64,000 nt of DNA. It comes from Erythroxylum novogranatense (Eukaryota > Streptophyta > Magnoliopsida > Malpighiales > Erythroxylaceae). Positions 11,670-24,540 of the stretch are shown here, in pieces. The position numbers were made by a program, and so were the translations under genes. Position 1 is the first letter of the stretch; the number at the start of each line of letters is the position of its first letter. Under the pieces are notes generated by a model that searched no databases, had not been told where the DNA came from, and saw nothing but the letters and a program-made list of their open reading frames with translations. The stretch lies in NCBI GenBank assembly GCA_029891385.1, contig CM057230.1, forward strand, positions 21,766,847 to 21,830,846, given 5' to 3'.

Positions 11670-14600
11670 TCAAATCTCATATGTCATCCCGACTCTGAGG
11701 AGTTTAGATCGTGGAATTTCCATGAAAATTTTGCCTGTGCTCACATTTTTCCTCAGGAAATCATATGCGTAGTCAACGATGAACTTCTTGAATACTGATG
11801 ATTGTGGTTTTGCCACTACATCAGCTTCTCCCACCAGATAAACAACCCCTTTGTCTTTTGCTTTCTGTATAAACCGAATCTCTTCTCCAGCACCTCCATG
11901 CATTAGAGGGCTTACCGTTATCCCGTTTGATGAACTTCTCGATGACTTGATCCCTTTTATTGACTGAATAGAGCCTGATGAAATACGGGGTGTAATAGGT
12001 TGCTGTAATGTTTCCTCTACGTGGACTGCTGATCCTCTTACTTTTCCATCTTTCACCAGTTGTGTGGATTGTGGTAGGCTCTCAGTTTCTTCCGCTAACT
12101 CCAGGTTTCCTCCTTCAAGAATGAAGTGTTGGTGGCGAATGAATTCCTTTAGTTGTTCTACCAAGTTGTGCTCGAACTCTTGGAGATCCTCAATGTACTC
12201 TTTATATCCGAATCTCACAACACATCGGAAAATCCTGTCGTCTCTTGGCTCAACTTGTCTGAACAGGAATCGCTCCTCAGGTGCCACTTTGCTTATTGGA
12301 ATGGATTTGATCGAAACAAAAACTAGAACTGAATGGATACAAGGTATATTGTCAATGAAGTGTGAGAATATAGGAGGAATTCCCTGTACCAGCTCAGAAC
12401 AGAAAAGTCCTATTCCTGGAAGTCTGCTTATATTCGGGTTTGTGGCCAATGCTTTAACTACTTCAGTAGATACCTTGTTGTTAAGCTCATAGATGTACCT
12501 CTTGTGGTGAGCATAAAGCCATGTTGCCATAATGGTCATTAGCACAAATGAGAAAACTAATGGAAGATAGCCACCTTGCTTGAATTTGTAGAGAACAGCT
12601 GATAGATACACGCCTTCTATGGAAACAAATATAACGAAGAAGAGCGCGATCCAGCCTATCCATGTATTCCATATAACAAGCATGATGAGAGCCACCATGC
12701 AAGTTGTGATCACCATCACAGCAACCACGGCAATTCCTGCATGCCGAACAATGTTTGTTATTCTTTGGCTTTGAGTTTACAACGTAGAAGAGAAAGAAGC
12801 TGAGGAGTAATGAGGTTTACCATAGGCATCGTAAAATAAGAGAAAGAAGCTGAGGAGTAATGAGGTTTACCATAGGCATGGCCGATCTTCTCAGTGGACT
12901 TGAAAACCAAGCATACTATTACACAAGCAATCATGAGCGTGTAGTTGATCTCGGGTATGTAAACTTGGCCTTCATACTTTGTAGAAGTGTGAACAACCTT
13001 AACCCTTGGAAAACATCCCAGATTCTGGGATTGAGAGATGATTGCAAATGTTCCTGATATCATAGCTTGACTTGCAATAATCGCTGCAGCTACAGCCACA
13101 ACAAAACTTGGCCAATATAGCGGATCTACAAAGATAAATTATCAGTTACTGTTGTTTCAAATTGATTAACATAAGATCAGCTACCAATGACACAAAACAT
13201 GAGAATCTTACGTAATTACCTGGTATGGAATTGTAAAAAATTTTTGAGACGTCATTTGGAAATTTCGTAAGGTACGCCGCTTGGCCAGCATATGCAGCTA
13301 GTATCGCTGGCATCACGATTCCAGAGAAACTTATCTGCCATTTGAAGAAGGGCAAATTCGTTAAGACCCCAGATATTTACCTGGAAAAAGAATGGAAACC
13401 AATGCATGAAATGAAGTGGTTATATATGATATCATCTCACTTGGATTGCTCTGACGTTGAAGTGTCCAACATCAGCGAACATAGCTTCCGTACCTATTAA
13501 AACCAAACCAGTTAGTAATTTCAGACGCAACTATATTTCTGTTCCAGGCAATAACGCTATGACACTCACCTGTAATGCACAGAATAACCCCACCAAGGGA
13601 AATCCATGCTTGCTTGCCATTTCTTACGAAGTAATCTACAGCATATTTTGGGTAGAATGCACGTAACACACCTAGATCATACTTGAACAAGTTGTAGAGA
13701 CCAATACCGCTGATTAAAGAAAACCATAAGCAGATGATTGGAGCGAATGAGAAGCCAACTTTATCTGTACCGAATCGTTGAACCGAGAAAAGAAAAACCA
13801 AAATTGCGATGGATATTCCCAGAACAGCATCTACACAGTTGATCACATTACCATAATATTAATACATATTCCAAAACTAATTGAAAATTATCTAAACCTT
13901 AATGTGCAGAGAAATGGACAAAGTATCAGAGTAAATAGCAAGGTATGAAAAAGATACTTTTTCCAAGAGAAGTGATTCCGCTGACTGCTGAGAGAACTGT
14001 TAAAAAAAAAACACTGTGTTTAACAACGACGGAACAATATCTCTGAACTGAAATCAAACATAATTCAACAGGAATTGATTAACAAACCTGAAATGGATGG
14101 AGTGAGAACCCCATCTCCAATCACCATGGAAGTTCCAAGGATGGTAACTAGGAAAAGAATGACTTTGATATTCTTACTCTTCTCCATAAGCTCTTTAATT
14201 TTCTCTCCCCGTCTCAGTTGATTTGATGGGGTCTTAAGGTTGTAGTTGGATAGCTGTCTGTCTTCTGGTTGCTCATTAGGAATCAAGCTCACCTTGGCAT
14301 ATCGGCATAGCAACGAATACAGAGCAAATGTTCCACCTAATTAATGCACACAAACTTGATCAACCCTTGTGAAAAAATTTTTGCAAAGTAAAGTAAATTT
14401 CATATATACTCACCATCACCGTTGTCGTTGGCCCACAGAACAATGAAGACATACTTGAAGAAGGCAAGTAAGAGTATGGTATAGATAATAAGACACAAGA
14501 CACCAAGAATGTCGTCTTTGTTGTCAATACTCCCGTCGGAGAAAACACTTGAGAAGACATAGAGTGGAGAAGTCCCAATGTCCCCATACACAACTCCTAA

Positions 14601-14928
14601 GCTCTGAAATGCCAAGCTCAGAGTCATCTTCCACCCAGACTGCACTCATTTCACACGTTTCAGTAAATTACCAATGACAACATTAATAACTCATAAATGA
14701 AGAAACAAAGACCTTATTGAAGGGGTGATGTCCATGAGGTGTAGAAACTCTTCCAGCCTCCAAGTTCAGCGAGTCTATACGACCAAGGTTTGGCCATGGT
14801 GGGTTTGGATCATGGAGCTGGTTGCTCTCCTCCTCCACAGCCACCACCTTCTCTGTTGCCACGTTCATCTCTTCTTCGAATGAGACTTTTGAGTTAAACC
14901 ACCGTTTGTTGTTTATATGCGTATCCAT
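11670..14928 (-). CDS. HAK5: HAK5-like high-affinity potassium transporter (KUP/HAK/KT family)
   Basis: Nine exons join in frame to about 826 residues: 14713-14928, 14414-14639, 14088-14336, 13958-13996, 13570-13830, 13441-13493, 13220-13334, 12871-13125 and 11670-12736. All introns read GT-AG with matching phases. The protein is a multi-pass membrane K+ (H+-coupled) uptake carrier of the plasma membrane by family knowledge. Visible hallmarks are [13 protein letters not shown] at residues 87-99, [15 protein letters not shown], the conserved [51 protein letters not shown] and the C-terminal [16 protein letters not shown] long hydrophilic C-terminal domain follows the last membrane segments. 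It reads much closer to Arabidopsis HAK5 (group I) than to other family groups; the symbol marks the clade, not proven orthology. A duplicated splice donor lies at the exon 8 end. The gene looks intact. A CACTA transposon begins 717 bp upstream of the start codon. Confidence 0.93.
12788..12879 (-). repeat. 42-bp direct duplication (period 50) spanning the exon 8 splice donor of the HAK5-like gene
   Basis: Positions 12788-12829 and 12838-12879 are identical. The unit contains the last coding bases of exon 8 (atgcctatg on the minus strand) and the donor gtaaac. The inner donor (after 12871) gives the conserved reading GHAYGIAVV; the copy would splice after 12821 and add 50 bases, shifting the frame. 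Confidence 0.9.
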
Positions 14929-15645
14929 CTACATCAGACGCTTGAAAAGTCAGCACTAGTTGTACTTGTTGGTCATTTGTACACGTACACTAACTTTTCT
15001 TCTTCTTCTTCTTATAATATTGTACATGAAATAGTCACTTTTCAACTCTTCATGCGCAGGAGACGTGTCAGGTATTTATATTATTTTGTAATTTTAAATA
15101 TTTTCCCCGTTTGGAAAGTCGGTCTGTTATTTTAAATGCAATTATCCAAATAAAGTCAACTTTGACTTTTTTGTTTGGCTGCATTATTGTAAACTACAGC
15201 CTATCGTCATCATCAATTATTACCATTTCTAATATTGGTTATTGTTACTTTTTCACTATTATTTTAGGCTAATCGTCATCATCAGTTATTAATTGCAGTT
15301 GTTATTGTCTATTGTCATATTTTGGTTTGTTAAGTTCTTCTAAACAGAGATTGCGTGAACAGCTGAAAGTTGGGAGCAATTGGAATCCTTCAATCCCGCA
15401 AGATAAATGATACATGTCCGTATCAATTTTTTTTAAAAAGTCATATATACTACTTTTTTTTTGGCTAGTAAAGCAATTCAAATTTCAGCAAAGTAATGAA
15501 TCTATTGTTGTTGGTAAAAAGTTAAACGAATGTTAATTAGTGAAGGCATGTTTGTTTTATTTATTTATTCAGTTTTGGTTTTTATGTTTAAATTTTATTT
15601 AAAATTTATTTATTTTAATTTTGATATTTTACTTTTGATTTTGTT
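14929..15645 (-). promoter_or_regulatory. presumed promoter region of the HAK5-like gene
   Basis: About 717 bp lie between the start codon and the CACTA element. The stretch is AT-rich with a (TTC)n tract at 14998-15013 and a partly repeated catcatca motif at 15205 and 15280. No sure TATA box or element was identified. Any promoter longer than this has been pushed away by the transposon. Confidence 0.4.
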
Positions 15646-15850
15646 CACTACAAAGGAAATGATAAATAGCGACGGCACAATACCGACGGAATGTACACCG
15701 TTGAAAATAGCGGCAAAAAACGTAAACGCTTGAGATATTGGTGGTGCTTGAACTTTTTCCGACCAAAACTTTTCGATCGGTGAATTCAGTCAAATGTTTT
15801 CCGACGGCGTAATTTCCGTCGGTGAAAGCGTCGGTGAAATACACGCCCTT
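15646..15850 (+). repeat. CACTA left terminal inverted repeat and subterminal motifs
   Basis: cactacaaaggaaat at the tip, followed by gcgacgg, ccgacgg (twice) and ccgtcgg motifs up to about 15830. In known CACTA elements, repeats of this type bind the TNPA protein. Confidence 0.85.
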
Positions 15851-15864
15851 CACTTAAGTTTAAC

Positions 15865-16085
15865 GACGTCGTTTTGGTTTTAATTTAGGGGGCTGCGTCG
15901 CCTTCTTCTTCCTCTCCCCACGACGCAGACCTTCCTCTCTCTTCCTCGCGATTCTTCGATCCGTCTTCTTCCTCATTGTTGGCCACGGTTCTGTCGCTCG
16001 TCCTTCGCCGGTTCTTTGCTCGTCCTTCGCCGCAGACGCCAACGTCGCTCCTCCTCCTCCTCTCCAAGCGACTTCGTAAGTCATT
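15865..16085 (+). promoter_or_regulatory. GC/CT-rich leader at the CACTA 5' side
   Basis: Sharp change to CT- and CG-rich sequence right after the subterminal repeats, with the palindrome acgacgtcgt at its start and a possible splice donor (cgtaagtc at about 16075). This is a plausible first, non-coding exon of the transposase transcript. Arg-rich frames on the minus strand here are not supported as genes. Confidence 0.4.
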
Positions 16086-16147
16086 CTCCTCTCTCTTTAA
16101 TTTCTCGATGTTCTTGATGTGAGAATGATGAAGCTTTTTATTTTTAT

Positions 16148-16450
16148 ATGGAAAGTTTTCTGTAATTATATGTACATTACTTCTCTTATATACATCGTAA
16201 ATTAAATGTAAATTTTGTTGTAATTATATGTTAATTATTGGTGTTATATGCATCCGTAAATTATACATTGATTGTTCTGTATTTTATGTAAATTATTGCT
16301 TTTATATGCATGTGTAAATAATATGTAAATTATTGCTGTAATTATATGAAAATTTTGATCTGCTATGCATCAGTAAAACTTATGTAAATTATTTCTATTA
16401 TTATTGGTCTTATATGCATCTCAGTAAATTAAATGTAAATTATTGCTCTT
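16148..16450. repeat. degenerate AT-rich minisatellite in the CACTA 5' intron region
   Basis: About five diverged copies of a unit near 60 bp with the core ttatatgcat..gtaaatt..atgtaaattattg. No coding content. Confidence 0.55.
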
Positions 16451-19440
16451 TAAATGCTTTTAAAGAAAAATGTAATATTTGAATAAGAAAATTAAGAATT
16501 TGTGTACTACATTGCCAAAACTTTCTATAGTTTTTGATGATGATGATTTAATTGTTAAAACTAACACTTCGATTATGTGTATGGGTGGGTATTAAAAAAG
16601 ATGAATTATGATGATTCTAATATAAAAAGATATATCAAATATGATTCTTTTATATAAAATATTTGTAAAATGAGTTTAACCATAAAGGCCCTTTTCAATT
16701 AAATTCAAACTATTACTTTCTTATAAAACAAAGTTGTGTATACCACATCTTATGCATATTAAATATAATGTTTTGTCAAACATTTATTTATACAAATTCT
16801 TACTATTAACACTTAGTTACAATTGGAAAAGAACTTTCAATACAATACATGTATATTAAATCATAATCCAAACAAAATTCTTTCTATTAACAAGTAATAT
16901 AAAGTTTCTTATTTAATTCAATTTATAAGATTAGAGATGTATTATCATATATAAGTTTTAAAGCCATGTTATAGACTATTAACTATTTTGTTAGAATAAA
17001 TATCAATAAAATTTCATTACATAAAATCTCAAAAGTAATATAATATTCTAGAGTTAAATTATAATCAATAGAAATGCTAATGAAAATAAAACTAAGTTAT
17101 TAATATGAAGGAATTATACAAGTCTAAGATAAAATATAATTTTCAGTCACTAAGAATTAAAAGTGAAGATATGATAATGTCCATATACTTTCAAGTAATT
17201 TACATTAACAAATTTTAATAAAAAACATTTCACGATTCATTTGTTAAATTTTGTAAAATATTAATGTTTTCTATATTGCTTATATGAAGAGATACTACAA
17301 ATTTATACCTAGTTGAAGAAGAGAAAATATATATAATATAAAACAAAGGAAAGCTAAATTTAGTATAGTTGAGATGTTTATCAATAAAGTATGAGGAATA
17401 TTTTGCACATGTTATCGATACCAATCCTCAACCAATAATTCTACTAAAACATCTAAGGGACATATAGCTAGTATAGGCCTATGTAATTGGTGGTTAATGA
17501 TTAAATAAATTGATTGATTGATAATTACAATTTTAACATTAAAACACAAAATGTGCTTACAATATACCAATCTTTTTTAGGTTTTAAAAAGTGGGAATCA
17601 AATTAAATGTGAATTCTATAGTTAGAATATTGTTAAATTGTTTTTAGAATAATATGTGATAAATAAAGATAAGTCCAAATTATGTTTTTAAAGATTATTC
17701 TAATAACTTAATTTTAGAAGCTATTACAATGAGTTAATTTTATTTACATATTAGTATTTTTAAAAAAATTCTACACATTCTAAATAATTATTTATTTTTC
17801 TAATAGTTATAATCTAAGACTATAAAGAGAAGGAATCTAACATCAATATAAATTATATAGGTTTAAATCGAGGAAAACATGAGGAGGGGTTTGGATAGTT
17901 TGTAAAAGATTCAAGTAAAGTTGAAGAATTGTAGTTATAAAATATAACCAATGTGAAAATCGTAAACAAAACATTGTTAGTCTTTTGTTATATGCACTAG
18001 AGTTCTATATATAAGCAACACAAGACTCGTGTTTGATTCACGCATTGAAAGTTGTAAAACAAAATTAGATTTGATATTGGCTAAGACAAGTGACATATAT
18101 GTACTTTAATTAGTTATAGTTTTATTATTTTAAAGACATTATATTCTTTTAGGACTAGTATTTGATTAGTTTTAATTTTCAAGCTTATGTCTAAATAGGA
18201 TTTATCATTTTTAAAAGTCATTTGTTTCTAATTATAATCTATTAACATTGTCATTTCCTTATAGGAGTCTACTTCAAGGATTTCCATGTTTTAGGGTTTT
18301 ATGCCTATATAAGGCTATGTCATTAATGTAATTTATATATTGTCATTATTATTATTTAATAATAACCTTTGGATACTAGAGTTCATCCTTATTCACAGAG
18401 AAATCCTTAATTTAAGTCCTATGTTAACTATAGATCTGAAGTAGCTTGCTAGTAGCAATCAACCTTAGAATCTTATCACTCACAAATCTCATCTTTTATA
18501 TAAGATGGCTATTCATATCCTTATTTATGAATTTTTGTGTTATATAAGTCCTATTAAAAAGGTCATTGCACAATTTAGTATCACAAACACATGTCTATAT
18601 TCAGGTTTGTTCTTAGTATGATTGTTTATTTTTTGTTTCTTTGTTGCTAACATTTAATATTCATTCTTGTTCTCATCAAAGTTTTGTTGAGAATACATTA
18701 TTCTTAAGTTATGTTCATAATTTTTACATTTAAAGTTAATAAAAAGATTATTTTGGGTTCTTGTTTGATGTTTTCCTGATTTTATAAGTTAATAAAATTC
18801 TTATTTGTGAGTTATCTTGTTTTCCTATTATTTAATTATTCTTATTTAGTTCAATTTGGTTATATCAAAATCAACTTTATGTTGGTGCGGTGTTCTCACT
18901 CCTAGACCTCTAGTTGTGTTTTCATTTCTTAATTGTTTTCCCAATTTCCTTCTTTGGGAGTTATTTGACAAAGGAGAATATTTAAACTATCTTTCTTAGT
19001 TTATATTTTTAGTTTGCAAATAAAGCGTAGTCAAGAGTTTTGGATTAGATTTGAGTGAAACTTTGAGAACAACACGTGAAGGAGTGGTTTTTCTAGTTAA
19101 TTGTTGTGTATGTATATGACTCAAATTTGTAGCAAAAACTTGTTGATAATACAAGAAAGTAAGTAAGAAGGAAATAATGTGAGTAGAGTAGGAGGCCTTC
19201 ATGAATGTTAAGGCCAATATTATTAACTTGTGAAAAAGTTCGGTTAAGTTTGAAGTAAATTAGAGAAACATAAAACTGTTATAGGTAGACTATAAAAATG
19301 TTTAATAAAATGTGCATATTATATGGGATAAAAGTATTAGTATATCGATTGAGGTGAGTGCGTATGTTTTTGTTATTAGTGGTCTCTGGCTCATGATGAA
19401 TGAGCTTGGTTGTGAACTTATCATTGTATGTTGCTTTGTG
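16451..19440. other. AT-rich CACTA interior without a recognised gene
   Basis: No gene seen over 3 kb. Around 18085-18480 the sequence looks LTR-like: it has a TATA-type motif in gcctatataaggc near 18304 and a leader-like stretch after it. No ends or target-site duplication could be fixed, so an old solo LTR is only a possibility. Confidence 0.4.
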
Positions 19441-19444
19441 GGTA

Positions 19445-21010
19445 TTATTGATGTCTTGCAATGTGTGAAACTTGACAGCACACATGTTGTACGGAGATTT
19501 AATTTGTGATGTCATTACTGGTTGAGATAAATGTGTGTTCCTTTTGCAGGGTGACCCTTATTGTTTAAGGGGGTGTCCAAATTATAGGAAAAATGCTGCC
19601 GAAATTTCAATAGGATCCTCGTCGTACATGATGTTTAAACAAAAAGATTAGATAGTTTATTTTATTATTTGAAGTGACTTACATTGATGAAAATGATTTA
19701 GGCTATTAGTTGATTGTTTAATTTTGTGAGGATGAGAAATGGCATGCGTTGAGTATGACATGTTCCTGACTATGTATTGCAACAATTACACGCTGTGATC
19801 TGACGATTGCGGTATAACAATTCGTTCCCGTAATAATGCATACATATATGAACCATCTTCCATGTTGCTTTCGCACGGACCTTAATGAATTTGATCCTTA
19901 ATTTGATGGATGCTTTGTAAAATAGATTTCTCTTAACTTGTAATATGGACATAATTTAATATGCATATGTGAAATTGTATATGTACATTGACAAGAACAT
20001 GAGAATAGGTTAATTATTTGAGGCTGATAAATGTCATTCCTTTAGTATAATATCTCATGCCTTGCGTAATAGTTATTAGAAAATAAGGTATGAACAAATA
20101 ATTATGTTGGATTTCATTGACTCAATCATCTTCATCGCTTTGTGACATTGTGCATTGGTAGTGTCGCATTTCGTGAATATTTCTCGACAATTGAATTAAG
20201 GTCGGTGCCTATGTTTTAGTTAGTAATATTATCGCTTGATTCATAAAATGACAATAGAACTTCCCATTGCATGTCCCTAAAAACGGTTATTGATGTCGTG
20301 CAATATCTGAAAGTTGACAACACACATGTTGGACGGAGACTGGATTTGCGGTGTGATTACTGGTTGAGATAGAAGTGTGTTTCTTTTGCAGGGGGACCCT
20401 TATTTTTGTAAGGGGGTGTCCGAAATATAGGGGACATGCTGCCGAAATTTCAATAGGATCCTCGTCGTAGATGGTGTTTAAAGTAGAACATGAGAGCGTT
20501 AGTTTAATTATTTGAGGATGCAAAATGTTTAGCATTGAGTATGATATGTCATGCCTTGCGTAAAATATTTGCAATGAAGGTATGACTGATGTCATTGTTG
20601 GGTTTCATTGCAGCTCTATCAACTTCATCGCCTGTGACGTTCTTGGTTTGGCCATGAAAACGTGATCCCGGACCTTTTCTTTGCATTTGAATTAAGGCCA
20701 GTGGTTATGGTTTGGTTAGTAATTTTATTGCATGGTTCATATGGTTGTTCCACTGACGAGAAACAATTTGAGCCATATTTGGATGAATGTTGTGTACAAT
20801 GAATATCTCTTAACCTGTAATATGGACATAATTTGATATGCTTATGTGTAATTATGTATGAACGAGTTGATGAGAATAGTAATTTTTTACAATAACATTC
20901 TAGCTTGTATGAATAGTACTTTGGCAATAGTATGAAATTTAATATCCTTTGTATATCACATTGTGGTCAACCATAATGTGATTACATATATGTGTACCAT
21001 CATATATGTT
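19445..21010 (+). repeat. tandem duplication (~0.85 kb units) upstream of the TNPD gene
   Basis: Unit one starts at 19445 and unit two at 20287 (ttattgatgtc in both). The first 200 bp are the best conserved, including a splice-acceptor-like ttttgcag, an agggggtgtccaa/gaaa segment and the identical gctgccgaaatttcaatagg (19598 and 20439 regions). Later markers such as cttgtaatatggacataattt recur at 19937 and 20815. The conserved block could be a duplicated 5' leader exon; this is inference. Confidence 0.7.
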
Positions 21011-21167
21011 GTGTTCACAGTATAAATATTCCAATAGCTTAGCTCCGACATGAAACGTCAAAGCCTGATGTTATAACACATGTGTTTAATTATTTGGTTT
21101 CTGCATATGTAGCAAACATAGATGCCTAACTTTAGATTCGATCTTGTAGAATAATAGTTCTCCAGTT

Positions 21168-24100
21168 ATGAGTTTCAGCGATAGATCTTGGATGTATAGA
21201 CGTTTAACCGCCGATGGTTTCATTAATCCTGAATTTGTTGAGGGAGTTCATGCGTTCATTCATTACGCATGTTCGCAACCTGCATATATGGATGGGTCAA
21301 AGATCAGATGTCCATGTAAAAAATGCAAGCACAAATGTTTCCTTTCAATTGATGAAATTCAGTTGCATTTGTTGAGAAAAGGGTTTGTTCCGAACTATTT
21401 CCAGTGGACCCGACACGGGGAACCCTTGGTTGCTAGCACCTCACGGAGAAGTGAAGAACATACGTCAATGAACTTAAATGAGAATGTGGTTGAGGATGGA
21501 TATGGAAGAAATGTTGGTGATCGGTCGGAAAACCCTTACAGGCAAATGATGCATGATGGACTTGGTCATACATATGAGCCATCTGGGGAAAATGTTGACG
21601 AAGAACCTAACCCGCAGGTAAAACAATTTTTTGACTTACTACAGTCAGCTGACCGCGAATTGTGGCCAAATTGTGAGACAATGACTCAGTTGTCATCAAT
21701 TGCTCGCATATTGAACATAAAGAGTGAAGGTCATATTTCGGATCGCAGTTTTGATAAAATCCTTGAGTGGTACAACGAATCATTGCCAGTTGATCATACA
21801 ATGGTTGATAGTTTTTACAATATGAAGAAACTTATTCGTAGTCTTGGTTTGCCTGTGGAAAAAATTGACTGTTGTCGTCTCGGATGTATGCTGTATTGGG
21901 GAGACGATATGAACTTAGACCAATGTAAATTTTGTGGTCAACAAAGGTTTCAGCCTAGAAAACGGTCAACGAAACAGAAATTAGTTCCATGGAAGCGGAT
22001 GTATTATTTTCCGCTGACTCCTAGATTGTAGAGGCTTTATGCCTCTGAAGTGACTGCATCCCAGATGAGATGGCATGCTGAACACGAACAGGAAGATGGA
22101 GTAATGACTCATCCATCAGATGCTTTGGCATGGAAACATTTTAATGACACTCATGTTGATTTTGCAGTTGACAATCGAAATGTTTGGTTGGGATTGTCAA
22201 CGGATGGCTTTCAACCGTTTGGTCAATTTGGTCAACAATATTCCTCATGGCCAATTCTCATAACTCCTTATAATTTGCCTCCTTGGATGTGTATGAAAGA
22301 GGCATATATGTTCTTGATGATGATTATCCCCGGCCCACAAACCAAGCAAAAATTGATGTGTTCTTACAGCCATTGATAGCTGAATTGCAACAGCTTTGGG
22401 ACTATGGTGTTTAAACTTATGATGTATCTAAGCAACAAAATGTTGTATTACGAGCAGCTTTGATGTGGACTATTAATGACTTCCCAGCCTTTGCCATGTT
22501 ATCTGGATGGACAACCGCTGGAAAGTTGACATGTCCTTATTGTGACGATGATTCTGATGCCTTTTATTTGCCAAATGGAAGCAAAATGTGTTGGTTTGAC
22601 AATCACAGGAAATTTCTACCTTCAGATCATCCGTTTAGGCGGAATAAATATAAGTTTAGGAAAAATAGGACGGTAAACACTCGTCCTCATCCTATCAAAT
22701 CCGGTGAAGAGATTTTGCAAGAGATTGAGGAATTAGGCTTACTGAAAGTAACAGAATTGGAGGCCGATGAAGTAAATTCAACCATTAGTCAAAACTTTGG
22801 TTGGCGCAAACGAAGTATATTTTGGGATTTGCCATATTGGAAAACGAATTTGATTCGTCATAATCTAGATGTGATACACATTGAGAAGAACATATTTGAC
22901 AACTTGATCAATACCATTATGAACATTGAAGGTAGGACAAAAGACAATGCAAAATCTCGAGCTGATTTGCAACTTTTTTGTAAAAGGAATGAGTTACATA
23001 AAGATCTTCGCACTGGTAAATACCCAAAAGCATGTTACACTTTAGACAAGAGACACAAGGAGCTTATATGTGAATGGTTGAAAAGTCTTAAGTTTCCTGA
23101 TAGATATGTTTCAAACTTGGCAAGGTGTGTGGATCTAAGGAAGTACAAATTATTTGGGATGAAAATTCATGATTGTCATGTATTCATGCAAAGGCTTATC
23201 CCAATTGCATTACGGGAGTGTTTACCTTCTAAGGTATGGGAAGCTATAACATAGTTAAGTTTGTTTTTTAAAAGCTTAACCTCAATTGAAATCAACATTG
23301 GTGAAAAGGAAAAACTAGAACATGAAATTCTCGTAATTTTGTGCAAATTAGAAGGCATTTTTCCTCCAAGCTTTTTTGACTGTATGGAGCATCTACCAGT
23401 GCATTTACCACACGAGGCAAAACTTGCCGATCCAGGTCAATATCGATGGATGTATCCATTTGAGAGGTTAGTAGACAAATATTACTGCAATAACTAATTA
23501 CAAAGCTTTATCAACTACATTCTAATAAGTATTTGGGTTCCTGTAGGTATTTGCATCACTTGACAAAAAATGTTAAAAACAAAGCTAGAGTTGAAGGTTC
23601 CATATGTAATGCCTATTTAGTGGAGGAAGCGAGTACGTTTTGTGGGTATTATTTTGAGCCGCATGTTAACACAAGAGGAAGAAAAGTTCCTCGTAATGAC
23701 GATGGGGGACGAACGAGTCATCGTCATGCTGATGGAAACTTGTCCATCTTCTCATATTTTGGACGAACATCTGGTCGTGCCACAAGGAGAATGTTAACTG
23801 AGGAGGAGATCGAGGCTGCACATGGTTATATTGTATTGAACTGTGAAGAGATTTTGCCTTTCATGCAGTAAGTTGCATATGAATATTTCTGTATTTACCT
23901 TTATCTCATCTTCATCACTAAAAATAGTCATTCTGTATTTAGATTATATGAGACATTGTTACGGGAGATAATGCCGGGTTTGACGCAAGATGCTTTAAAT
24001 AGGAAAGTTGGAAAGCATTTCCCCCGATGGTTTGAGAGATATGTAAGTTTTCACTAACAATTCATGTTAAATATGTTTCGAAGTTTTGTTTTACTTTTTT

Positions 24101-24540
24101 CACGAAACTAAATATTTAGCGATGCTAAATTGAATTTGGTAGGCTTTAGACAATCCAATCGAGAACAAGATGATTTGTGATCTTGCAAAGGGGCCTCTAC
24201 GAACTGTTAAATCGTATCCGGTGTATTTCATTAATAGCTACAAATATCATACAGAATGTCATGGACATAACATGTCAACAATAAATAGTGGGGTTTCAAT
24301 ACAGGGTGAAATGATGGATTACTATGGAAAAATTATTGAAATACTGGAGGTTGAATACCCTGCTTTGCCAATCAAGCGATGTGTGATATTTAAATGTGAT
24401 CGTGTGCGACTCCACTCGGATGTTGGAGTAAAGGTGCTTAAACAATACAATTTAGTTGAAATCAATCACCGCGAAGATTCGTCAATTTGAACCTTCGTCT
24501 TAGGCTTGTAAGCTAAAGCAGTCTGTTACATCCCTTTTCC
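21168..24540 (+). pseudogene. CACTA TNP2/TNPD-type transposase, broken
   Basis: Starts at ATG 21168 with the transposase-associated zinc-type domain (MSFSDRSWMYRR, IRCPCKKCKH), then the TNP2 core (QMRWHAEHE at 22064, PYNLPPWMCMK at 22266, MLSGWTTAGKLTCPYC at 22496), the DUF4218 region (LEGIFPPSFFDCMEHLPVHLPHEAKL near 23350) and the start of DUF4216 (RCVIFKCDR near 24378). Introns by GT-AG lie at about 23467-23547, 23869-23940, 24042-24142. Damage: a stop at 22029-22031 that fits CAG to TAG, a frameshift near 22330, a stop near 22413, and a stop near 23252. A gypsy element then interrupts DUF4216 at about 24541. In intact relatives this protein cuts and joins the element ends in the nucleus. 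Confidence 0.9.

Noticed and set aside
12758..13099. Exon 8 of the HAK5-like gene reading on into a different C-terminus, as if frameshifted
   Set aside because: Splicing at the inner donor (12871) restores the conserved family sequence and the nine exons total a multiple of three.
15860..16084. Arg/Lys/Glu-rich minus-strand reading frames
   Set aside because: They come from a CT-rich leader strand read backwards; two overlapping frames, no domain.
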